This document shows, piece after piece, positions 8,704 to 15,888 of a stretch of DNA of 64,000 bases (its first letter is position 1; the number at the start of each line of letters is the position of its first letter). Both the position numbers and the translations under genes were made by a program. The notes beneath the pieces are model-generated. The model did no database searches. It saw only the letters and a program-made list of their open reading frames with translations, and was not told where the DNA came from. Location: assembly GCF_947503465.1 (NCBI RefSeq), contig NZ_CANNDN010000001.1, positions 496,001-560,000 on the forward strand, written 5' to 3'. Source of the DNA: an uncultured Tateyamaria sp. Lineage in GTDB: Bacteria > Pseudomonadota > Alphaproteobacteria > Rhodobacterales > Rhodobacteraceae.

Positions 8704-10011
8704 ATGGCACGCGACTACCTCAAAAAAGCGACGTTAACTTCGAAATCGGGGGCGTCTGACGTACATCAGACCGTCACGGACATTCTGACGGATATTGAAC
8801 AGCGGGGCGACGCGGCTGCGCTGGAATACGCCGCCAAGTTCGACAAGTACGATGGCAATGTCCTGCTGACCCCCGAAGAGATCGACGCCGCATGTGCCCT
8901 TGTTCCCGAAAAGCTGAAGGCGGACATCCAGTTCGCCCATGACAATGTGCGCCGCTTTGCCGAGACACAGAAAAAGACGGTTGCGAATGTCGAGATGGAG
9001 GTCGTGCCCGGCCTGATCGCGGGTCAAAAGGCGATCCCGGTGGATGCGGCGGGTTGCTATGCGCCCGGTGGCCGTTACAGCCACGTGGCCAGTGCCATCA
9101 TGACGGTGACCACGGCCAAGGTGGCGGGCTGCAAACACATCACGGCCTGTTCGCCCCCGCGCCCCGGCGTCGGTATTGCCCCCGCCATCGTCTACGCCGC
9201 CCATATCTGTGGCGCGGACAAGATCATGGCGATGGGCGGTGTGCAGGGCGTCGCGGCCATGACATTCGGTTTGTTTGGTCTGCCCAAGGCGAACATCCTT
9301 GTCGGCCCCGGCAACCAGTTCGTGGCCGAAGCCAAGCGCATCCTGTTTGGCCGTGTGGGCATCGACATGATCGCGGGCCCGACCGACAGTCTGATCCTGG
9401 CCGATGCGGATGCCGACGCACATATCGTGGCCACCGATTTGGTCAGCCAGGCCGAGCACGGCTACAACTCGCCCGTCTGGCTGGTCACCGACAGCCGCGA
9501 TCTGGCAGAACGTGTGATGGAGATGGTGCCGGGCCTGATCGACGATCTTCCTGAGGTGAACCGCGAAAACGCCACCGCCGCCTGGCGCGATTATGCCGAG
9601 GTGATCGTTTGTGCCGACCGCGAGGACATGGCCGCCTGTTCCGACGAATACGCGCCCGAGCATCTGACGGTGCAGGCCGCCGACCTTGATTGGTGGCTGG
9701 ACCGGCTCACCTGCTACGGCTCGTTGTTTTTGGGCGAAGAAACCACCGTGTCCTATGGCGACAAGGCGTCGGGCACGAACCACGTGCTGCCGACGTCGGG
9801 CGCGGCCAACTATACCGGCGGTCTGTCCGTCCACAAATACATGAAAATCGTGACCTGGCAGCGCGCCACACGCGAGGGGTCCAAGCCCGTGGCCGAGGCG
9901 ACGGCCCGCATCTCGCGTCTTGAGGGGATGGAAGGGCACGCCCGGGCTGCCGATGTCCGCCTGGCCAAGTACTTCCCCGGTGAAAACTTCGACCTCAGCG
10001 CCGATGGGTGA
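8704..10011 (+). CDS. hpsN: Sulfopropanediol 3-dehydrogenase (HisD-like)
   Basis: 435 residues from the ATG at 8704. The fold is that of histidinol dehydrogenase, with GPGNQFVAEAK (201-211), AGPTDS (224-229) and the zinc-site QAEHGYNSP (249-257). The context is not histidine biosynthesis: comDE lies downstream. HpsN oxidises (R)-2,3-dihydroxypropane-1-sulfonate (DHPS) to sulfolactate with two NAD+. DHPS is a common algal exometabolite and a known roseobacter substrate. It is the first gene of a four-gene operon ending at the hairpin at 12128. The assignment rests on gene context plus family; a true HisD is much less likely. Confidence 0.8.
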   Translation: MARDYLKKATLTSKSGASDVHQTVTDILTDIEQRGDAAALEYAAKFDKYDGNVLLTPEEIDAACALVPEKLKADIQFAHDNVRRFAETQKKTVANVEMEVVPGLIAGQKAIPVDAAGCYAPGGRYSHVASAIMTVTTAKVAGCKHITACSPPRPGVGIAPAIVYAAHICGADKIMAMGGVQGVAAMTFGLFGLPKANILVGPGNQFVAEAKRILFGRVGIDMIAGPTDSLILADADADAHIVATDLVSQAEHGYNSPVWLVTDSRDLAERVMEMVPGLIDDLPEVNRENATAAWRDYAEVIVCADREDMAACSDEYAPEHLTVQAADLDWWLDRLTCYGSLFLGEETTVSYGDKASGTNHVLPTSGAANYTGGLSVHKYMKIVTWQRATREGSKPVAEATARISRLEGMEGHARAADVRLAKYFPGENFDLSADG

Positions 10012-10068
10012 GCCGTTTCGCAATCCCCTTGCCCCTGCTAGTTTGGGGCAGGTGGGAGGAGCAAAGAG

Positions 10069-11043
10069 ATGAAAGCGCTTGTCTATGACGGGGTCGAAAC
10101 CCTGACATTCCGCGATATGCCGGACGCGGTGGCACACGCGGATCAGGATCTGGTCCGCATCGCGTCATCGGGTATTTGCGGGTCTGACATGCACGCCTAT
10201 CTGGGCCATGATGATCGCCGGCCCGCACCCTTGATCCTTGGCCATGAGGCGGCAGGCGTGATTGTGGGTGGTGACCGCGACGGCACCCGCGTGACAATCA
10301 ACCCGCTGGTCAGTTGTGGCATCTGCCAATGGTGCCGTTCGGGCCGGGACAACCTGTGCCCCGAACGCATGATCATCTCGATGCCCCCACGCGAAGGCGC
10401 CTTTGCCGAGATGGTGGCGATGCGTCCGCAAAACCTTGTTGCCGTGCCGGACCACGTGCCCTTGGACAAAGCGGCACTGGCAGAGCCATTGGCCGTCAGT
10501 TGGCATTCCGTGCGCCTGGGCCTGGCCGCGCTTGATCCCGGCGGGACACGCAGCGCGTTGGTTCTGGGGGGTGGCGCCATCGGTTTGGCCGCATCCCTTG
10601 CCTTGAAAGCACAGGGGCTGACGGACGTCACCATTGCAGAACCAAATGATGCAAGACGTCATTTCCTTGAAAATCAATGCGATGAGGTATGTGTCCCCGC
10701 GGGGACAGGTCAATACGGCATGGTGATCGATGCCGTTGGCTATGCCGCCACACGTGCGGCCGCGTCGGCCCTTGCGGAACCCGGTGGCGTTATCGTCCAT
10801 ATCGGCTTGGGCGAAGACGCCGGCGGTCTCGACATCCGGCGCATGACGTTGCAGGAAATCACCTTCATCGGCACATACACCTACACGCCGCAGGACTTTC
10901 GCGACACCTGCGCCGCCATCTTTGACGGCCGCCTGGGCCCGCTGGACTGGACCGAAAAGCGCAGCCTGTCGGACGGCGCGGGCGCCTTTGCCGACTTGCG
11001 CGCAGGTCGCGTGGCCGCTCCGAAAATCATATTGCACCCCTGA
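10069..11043 (+). CDS. Zinc-dependent medium-chain dehydrogenase of the sulfonate operon
   Basis: 324 residues with an MDR layout: catalytic zinc region GICGSDMHAYLGHD near residue 35, GHEAAG near 60, structural zinc cysteines in SCGICQWCRSGRDNLC (about 82-98), and a Rossmann motif VLGGGAIGLA near 165. Relatives oxidise polyols or secondary alcohols with NAD(P)+. Placed between hpsN and comDE, it is the best local candidate for oxidising sulfolactate to sulfopyruvate or DHPS at C2; neither SlcD nor ComC is present in the window. A good Shine-Dalgarno (GGGAGGAG) precedes the ATG. Confidence 0.75.
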   Translation: MKALVYDGVETLTFRDMPDAVAHADQDLVRIASSGICGSDMHAYLGHDDRRPAPLILGHEAAGVIVGGDRDGTRVTINPLVSCGICQWCRSGRDNLCPERMIISMPPREGAFAEMVAMRPQNLVAVPDHVPLDKAALAEPLAVSWHSVRLGLAALDPGGTRSALVLGGGAIGLAASLALKAQGLTDVTIAEPNDARRHFLENQCDEVCVPAGTGQYGMVIDAVGYAATRAAASALAEPGGVIVHIGLGEDAGGLDIRRMTLQEITFIGTYTYTPQDFRDTCAAIFDGRLGPLDWTEKRSLSDGAGAFADLRAGRVAAPKIILHP

Positions 11044-11063
11044 CCCCGGAGACTGCTGATCCC

Positions 11064-11570
11064 ATGAACATCGACAAGAAAATAACGGAAGATCTGGTGG
11101 CGAACGATATCTCGTTCGTGACGACAGTCCCGTGCAAACAGCTCGCTGGCGTGATCGAAGAGATCGACCAGCATGACAAGATCTTTCACATCCCCTCGAA
11201 CAAGGAAGACGAAGGGATGGGCCTGTGTGCCGGTGCATGGATGGGCGGCAAACGGCCTGCCATCATCATGCAGAACACCGCCATCGGGGTCACGATCAAC
11301 ACGCTGGCCACGCTGATCCAATATTACCGGATGCCGCTACCCATGCTGATCAGCTACCGCGGTGAATTGCGCGAACCTGTGGCCTGCCAGGTCGAGATGG
11401 CGGTGCACACCAAGGCGCTGCTGGCGCAAATGAACATCCCCACCTACCACTTTCACAAACAGGCGGACGTGGAGGAACTGGATATGATCCTGAAATACAC
11501 ATTCATGTGCTCGAAACCCGTGGCGATCCTGACCGACGCCAACTTTTGGGGAGGCTATGGCGACCAATGA
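11064..11570 (+). CDS. comD: Sulfopyruvate decarboxylase, alpha subunit
   Basis: 168 residues matching the short, TPP pyrimidine-domain subunit of sulfopyruvate decarboxylase (TTVPCKQLAGVIEEID; IPSNKEDEGMGLCAGAWMGGKRPAIIMQNT). Its Glu in KEDEG corresponds to the catalytic Glu that activates TPP. With ComE it decarboxylates sulfopyruvate to sulfoacetaldehyde, the substrate of Xsc, which is not in this window. The stop overlaps the comE start (ATGA), consistent with equimolar subunits. Confidence 0.85.
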   Translation: MNIDKKITEDLVANDISFVTTVPCKQLAGVIEEIDQHDKIFHIPSNKEDEGMGLCAGAWMGGKRPAIIMQNTAIGVTINTLATLIQYYRMPLPMLISYRGELREPVACQVEMAVHTKALLAQMNIPTYHFHKQADVEELDMILKYTFMCSKPVAILTDANFWGGYGDQ

Positions 11571-12121
11571 TCCGTTCTGAAATCCTCAAGGAAATTGCAC
11601 CGATCCTGCGTGATCAACTTATCATCTGCAACATCGGCATCCCCAGCCAGGAACTGCATGCCATCGACGATCAACCCACGAATTTCTACATGCTGGGCAC
11701 GATGGGACTTGCGTCCTCGATCGGGCTTGGGCTGGCGCTGGCACAGCCGAAGACCGTCATTTCGATCGACGGGGACGGGTCTGTTCTGACGAACCTTGGC
11801 ACGCTGCCCACGATTGGCAACAACATGCCCCCGAACTTTATCCTGATGATCATCGACAACGGATCGTATGGGTCAACCGGGGACCAACCCACCTATACGG
11901 GTCGCAAAACCGATCTGGCGGGCATGGCGCGCGCGGCGGGCTGCGATAACGTGGTCGAAGTGCAGGACGTGGATACGGGCGCGGCATTGCAACAGGCCAT
12001 CGATGCCCAGGTTGGCACGGTAATGATTGTGAAATGCGACAGTGGCAACGCCAAGATGCCCGTGATCACGATGGACCCAGTGGTGATCAAGGACCGCTTT
12101 ATGACGGCGGTCAGCAGCTGA
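11567..12121 (+). CDS. comE: Sulfopyruvate decarboxylase, beta subunit
   Basis: 184 residues starting at the ATG overlapping the comD stop; the in-frame start further upstream would lie deep inside comD. The TPP-diphosphate and Mg2+ motif runs from DGDGS (about residue 64) to IDNGSYG. The GDGS-to-N spacing and the split-gene arrangement are those of the ComDE type. Forms a heteromer with ComD; last gene of the operon. Confidence 0.85.
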   Translation: MIRSEILKEIAPILRDQLIICNIGIPSQELHAIDDQPTNFYMLGTMGLASSIGLGLALAQPKTVISIDGDGSVLTNLGTLPTIGNNMPPNFILMIIDNGSYGSTGDQPTYTGRKTDLAGMARAAGCDNVVEVQDVDTGAALQQAIDAQVGTVMIVKCDSGNAKMPVITMDPVVIKDRFMTAVSS

Positions 12122-12127
12122 AACCTG

Positions 12128-12160
12128 ATGCCGTCCCGAACATGGGCTTTGGGACGGCAT
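12128..12160 (+). terminator. Hairpin after comE
   Basis: A 10-bp perfect inverted repeat, ATGCCGTCCC (12128-12137) and GGGACGGCAT (12151-12160), with a 13-nt loop, 6 bp after the comE stop. No long T run follows, so it could be a weak intrinsic terminator or a 3'-end stabiliser. Confidence 0.65.
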
Positions 12161-12282
12161 TAATCCCTGATTCAGGGGTGCGCTGTTAGTCTGCGCTGTG
12201 TTGCCAACACCGCGGGACGGACGGACAGATATGCATATTCCCTTGAAGGCCATGTGCCCGGCGAAGGTGTCGGGGTAGGGGC

Positions 12283-13317
12283 GTGGCGTCCCGTCGGAAA
12301 CCGGCGCAGCCGCAGGGCCCGTACAGGGTGGTGGTTGTGGACGATTCGCAAATCATGCGGCGGTGGCTGGGCAGCATGATATCTGCCGATCCGCGTCTCG
12401 AACTGGTCGGCACGGCGGCCTCTGCCGATGAGGCGCGGAGAGTCATCAAGCAGACAAACCCGGATGTGCTGACCCTCGACGTCGAAATGCCCGGGATGAA
12501 CGGGCTTGAATTTCTGTCACACTTGATGCGTTTGCGCCCGATGCCGGTTGTGATGCTGGCCGGTTCGTTGCGCAAGAACGGACCAGAGGCCAAGCGTGCC
12601 CGCGCGTTGGGTGCCGCCGCATGCCTTGCCAAACCGACCATTCCCACGCCCGAGGCGCTGGCGATCCTGTGCGACAACATCTGGAGCGTGGCACATGGCG
12701 CGCCAGTTGAAGGCAAGGGGATGGCACGTCACACCGACAAGGTCATCCTGATGGGTGCCTCGACCGGTGGGGTCACGGCGTTGGAACAGATCCTGCCCCA
12801 GTTTCCTGTCAATGGTCCGCCCATCGTTGTGGCACAGCATATGCCGCATGCCTTTCTGGCCCGCTTTGTCGAACGGCTGGACCGTCAACTTGCCCAGAGT
12901 GTTGCCTTTGCCGAAGTTGATGACCGGCTAGAGGCGGGGGATATCCGAATTGCCCCGTCGCGCGACAGCCAAACGGCGCTGACATGGCATAGTGGAGCGT
13001 GGCATGTTCAAGCCTTCCGGCGTGGATCCGAAGACCTGTTCTGTCCGTCGGTCGATGTGCTGTTCGGGTCGGCAGCGCCCTGGGGCGCGCAGGTTGGCGC
13101 CATGATGCTGACCGGAATTGGCAATGACGGGGCCAGGGGCATGTTGATGCTGCGCCGTAATGGTGCACGCACGCTGGCGCAATCCGAAAACAGTTGTGCG
13201 GTCTACGGCATGCCGGCGGCGGCGCTTGCCATGGATGCGGTGGAGGACGAATGTGATGTCGATCTGATTGGTGCGCGCATGGTGCACATGCTGATCGGTG
13301 ACGGGTTGGCACAATGA
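12283..13317 (+). CDS. cheB: Protein-glutamate methylesterase/deamidase CheB
   Basis: 344 residues from a GTG start. The N-terminal receiver domain has the acidic pocket DD at 20-21 and phospho-acceptor Asp66 (LTLDVEMPGMNGLEFL). The C-terminal methylesterase domain has catalytic Ser160 (GASTGG), His186 (QHMP) and Asp282 (GIGNDGARG). It removes methyl groups from chemoreceptors and, when phosphorylated by CheA, resets adaptation. Its stop overlaps the cheD start. It is on the opposite strand to the other che genes and converges on them. Confidence 0.93.
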   Translation: MASRRKPAQPQGPYRVVVVDDSQIMRRWLGSMISADPRLELVGTAASADEARRVIKQTNPDVLTLDVEMPGMNGLEFLSHLMRLRPMPVVMLAGSLRKNGPEAKRARALGAAACLAKPTIPTPEALAILCDNIWSVAHGAPVEGKGMARHTDKVILMGASTGGVTALEQILPQFPVNGPPIVVAQHMPHAFLARFVERLDRQLAQSVAFAEVDDRLEAGDIRIAPSRDSQTALTWHSGAWHVQAFRRGSEDLFCPSVDVLFGSAAPWGAQVGAMMLTGIGNDGARGMLMLRRNGARTLAQSENSCAVYGMPAAALAMDAVEDECDVDLIGARMVHMLIGDGLAQ

Positions 13318-13826
13318 CCCCGCACAACATCCATATCACCCAGGGTGAACACGCGACCGGTGTGGCAGACGAGGTTGTCATTTCTACGCTGCTTGGGTCC
13401 TGTGTGGCCTGTTGCTTGTGGGATCCCGTCAATCGGGTGGGCGGCATGAACCACATGTTGCTGGCCCTGTCCGGCGCCAACGACACGTCCCATACCCTGT
13501 CCGGCATCAATGCGATGGAAGTATTGATCAACGACCTGATCAAACTCGGTGCGGTGCGCAACAGGCTGCAAGCAAAGGCGTTTGGGGGGGCGCGGATGAT
13601 TTCGGGCTTTTCCGACATCGGCGCGCAGAACGCGACCTTTACAGTGCAATACCTGGCCCAGGAAGGTATCCCGCTGGTCACCCAGTCGCTGGGCGGCAAT
13701 CTGGCGCGCAACCTGCGGTTCTGGCCGGGCAGCGGGCGTGCCATGCAAAAGGTCACGGATGTTACAGTGCGGGATGTCGAAGTTGGTGCGCCCGCTCCGT
13801 CAGGCAATGGGCTTGAGCTGTTCTGA
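13314..13826 (+). CDS. cheD: Chemoreceptor glutamine deamidase CheD
   Basis: 170 residues. Catalytic Cys in TLLGSCVACCLWD (about residue 27) and His in GGMNHMLL define CheD, which deamidates glutamines in MCPs and in some species binds CheC-type phosphatases. The last residues, after an Ala-Pro-rich stretch, are GNGLELF. The unknown protein encoded head-on 12 bp away ends in a similar GSIELF. ATGA overlap with cheB. Confidence 0.9.
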   Translation: MTPHNIHITQGEHATGVADEVVISTLLGSCVACCLWDPVNRVGGMNHMLLALSGANDTSHTLSGINAMEVLINDLIKLGAVRNRLQAKAFGGARMISGFSDIGAQNATFTVQYLAQEGIPLVTQSLGGNLARNLRFWPGSGRAMQKVTDVTVRDVEVGAPAPSGNGLELF

Positions 13827-13837
13827 CGCCACCCAGG

Positions 13838-14182
13838 TCAAAAAAGCTCGATTGATCCGGTGACGATGTCGTCATCTGGCCCAGGCTCGGGCGCAAGGAT
13901 CGAACGGGTTGTTGCCAATTGCACATCCACGGCCTGTCCCGGTCTGGCCCCCGGCGCGGTGGCGAGGGATTCCGTGATGACAACAAGGTCGCGCAGGGAT
14001 TGGCAAATGCGGTCAAGTGTCTGCAGGTCAGTGATTTGCGCCGAAGACAGCGTCACGGCATCCTGCGTGCTGAGTTCCGACACCAGCTGTGCCACATGCG
14101 TCATGTCATCCGTGATTTCGGCCAGCAGTCCGGACATGCGCAGCAATGCGCCTTGGGTGGTTGTCGGGCTGGCGTTCATCAT
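13838..14182 (-). CDS. Helical che-cluster protein, possible remote CheZ phosphatase
   Basis: The start is the ATG overlapping the cheY stop (TGATG), giving 114 residues. Residues 13-75 look like two long amphipathic helices. The second contains Asp57-Arg-Ile-Cys-Gln61, a D-x-x-x-Q spacing like the catalytic Asp143/Gln147 of E. coli CheZ. A Gly/Ala/Pro-rich linker (76-102) leads to an acidic, hydrophobic C-terminus (DDDIVTGSIELF) that resembles the CheY-binding tail of CheZ (DDLLDSLGF). The position right after cheY fits a phosphatase. This is inference by eye; CheZ is much longer (about 214 residues), so a short remote form or an unrelated helical protein are both possible. Confidence 0.55.
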   Translation of the reverse strand: MMNASPTTTQGALLRMSGLLAEITDDMTHVAQLVSELSTQDAVTLSSAQITDLQTLDRICQSLRDLVVITESLATAPGARPGQAVDVQLATTRSILAPEPGPDDDIVTGSIELF

Positions 14183-14568
14183 CAAAGGGGTCCAACGACG
14201 GTTTCGATGCAATGACGCAAGTGCGCCGCTTCAAAGGGCTTCTTGAGGTAGTTGTTCATCCCGAGTTTGCGGCCGTAGTCGACGATTTGCTGTTCGGTGC
14301 GCCCGGTGATGAGAATGAACCCGACCCCCTTGGTCTTGCCGCCACTGCGCAAGGCGTGCAGCAGCTTCAACCCATCCATCTTGGGCATATTATAGTCGGA
14401 AATCACCAGATGCACCGGGCTTTTGGCCAGTAGGGTAAGCGCACTGGATCCGTTGTCCGCCGTGGAAATGTGCCGGACCCCCAACGCTTCGAGCGCCTGC
14501 ACAAGCAGGCCACGGCTGGTCGACATGTCGTCAACAACCATAATTCGAATTTGGTCTCGCAGAGCCAT
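14182..14568 (-). CDS. cheY: CheY-type single-domain response regulator
   Basis: 128 residues, receiver domain only. Acidic pair Asp13-Asp14, phospho-acceptor Asp58 (VISDYNMPKMDG), the conserved Thr in LITGRT and Lys in LKKPF. Activated by CheA to act on the flagellar motor or as a phosphate sink. It is the second cheY of the cluster, lying between cheR and the CheZ-like gene, with which it overlaps by one base. Confidence 0.9.
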   Translation of the reverse strand: MALRDQIRIMVVDDMSTSRGLLVQALEALGVRHISTADNGSSALTLLAKSPVHLVISDYNMPKMDGLKLLHALRSGGKTKGVGFILITGRTEQQIVDYGRKLGMNNYLKKPFEAAHLRHCIETVVGPL

Positions 14569-14580
14569 TTTGGTCTCCTG

Positions 14581-15429
14581 TTAAGAGGTAGAGTGTGCGT
14601 GGGCTGGCTTGCAATACGCGGTGGGACCCACGGATTGGAACCCATCATCCGCGGGCTCAAGAATCCTTTCGGAATGCCCAAGGAAAAACAGCCCTTCTGG
14701 CGTCAGCGCGGCGTTGAATCTGGGCCACAACCGTTCCTGCGTGGCCTGATCAAAATAGATCACGACGTTCCGGCAAAATATCGCATCGAACGGAAATTGC
14801 ATTGGCCACTGGGAAAAGAGGTTCAGTTCATGAAACGACACGATCCGCTTTAGTTCATCGGTCATCGTGCGACTGCCGTCGTCATGGTCGGTTCCGATTG
14901 TGAACTTGTCCAGAATCTCAGGGGGAATACCGCGCAGGTGTTGGGCGGAATACGATCCGCGACGTGCATGCGCGATAACCTGCGGATCGATGTCGGTGCC
15001 AAGAATGCGAAAATCCCCATCAACAAGTGAGGGGTCCTGCGCCAACAGGTGCATGGCGATCGAGTAGGGTTCCTGCCCATTGGAGCATCCCGCAGACCAG
15101 ATCCGAATGCGTTGTCCAGTCGCGATGCAGGCACGAAACCTTGGCAGCAACCGATCGCTGAGAATGTCGAAATGCTGCGCCTCGCGGAAGAAATGGGACA
15201 CATTGGTGGTTAACGCCGAAATCATGAAGCGACGTTCCTGCGCCCCGTTCTCTGAGATCACGTGATCCGCGTAGGCGGCGAAGGCGTCCAGATTCAGTTC
15301 ACGCAAGCGGTGCCGCAGTCGCGATTGCACCATCAGCTTTTTCTCCCGCACCAATCGAATGCCACTTTCGCGGTAGGCAAGTGCGGCGATGCGGTCGAAT
15401 TGCCGGTCGTCCATCTGGGGCTGACGCAT
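14581..15429 (-). CDS. cheR: Chemotaxis protein methyltransferase CheR
   Basis: 282 residues. An all-helical N-terminal CheR_N domain (about 5-60, ending with AFAAYADHV) is followed by a SAM-dependent methyltransferase domain with IWSAGCSNGQEPYSIAM (motif I) and AIFCRNVVIYFD. It transfers methyl groups from SAM to glutamates of chemoreceptors, opposing CheB. Start overlaps the cheW stop (TGATG). Confidence 0.93.
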   Translation of the reverse strand: MRQPQMDDRQFDRIAALAYRESGIRLVREKKLMVQSRLRHRLRELNLDAFAAYADHVISENGAQERRFMISALTTNVSHFFREAQHFDILSDRLLPRFRACIATGQRIRIWSAGCSNGQEPYSIAMHLLAQDPSLVDGDFRILGTDIDPQVIAHARRGSYSAQHLRGIPPEILDKFTIGTDHDDGSRTMTDELKRIVSFHELNLFSQWPMQFPFDAIFCRNVVIYFDQATQERLWPRFNAALTPEGLFFLGHSERILEPADDGFQSVGPTAYCKPAHAHSTS

Positions 15430-15887
15430 CAGGCGGCATCACTTTCCGTGTGGGTGACGATATGTTCAAGATCAAGCACCCGGATCATCCGATCGTCGAT
15501 CAGCGTGAGCGACTTGATGACATTCGGACCATCCTGAAGCGTCGCGTCGGGCGGGTCCTGCATATCGTCGACATTCAGCGCCACGATGTCGGACACCGCA
15601 TCAACCAGAAGGCCGGTCATGTGGCCGTCATGTTTGACCACGATGATCACGTTGCGGTTGCTTTGACCGCATTTGGGCAGGCCCAACCGTTCTGCAAGGT
15701 CCATTACCGGCAATACCGTTCCACGCAGGTTGATCACGCCCCGCATGAAACTGGGCGCAAGCGGCATCGGCGTCGCCCGGGTCCAGCCGCGGATCTCGCG
15801 TACGCTCATGATGTCGAGCGAGTATTCCTGATCTCCCAGTTTGAACGTCAACAGCTCCATCGGGTGTGCGAGGTCAGCCTCATTCAT
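15429..15887 (-). CDS. cheW: CheA-receptor coupling protein CheW
   Basis: 152 residues from the ATG at 15887, one base after the cheA stop; the longer upstream frame would run into cheA. A single CheW domain: LLTFKLGDQEYSLDIMSVREIRGW, then GVINLRGTVLPVMDLA. Bridges CheA to chemoreceptors in the signalling array. No receptor gene lies in the window, so the MCPs must be encoded elsewhere. Confidence 0.92.
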   Translation of the reverse strand: MNEADLAHPMELLTFKLGDQEYSLDIMSVREIRGWTRATPMPLAPSFMRGVINLRGTVLPVMDLAERLGLPKCGQSNRNVIIVVKHDGHMTGLLVDAVSDIVALNVDDMQDPPDATLQDGPNVIKSLTLIDDRMIRVLDLEHIVTHTESDAA

Positions 15888-15888
15888 T

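Noticed and set aside
8704-10011. Histidinol dehydrogenase (hisD) for the HisD-like gene
   Set aside because: The adjacent comDE and an MDR dehydrogenase in one operon fit DHPS degradation; no histidine gene is near.
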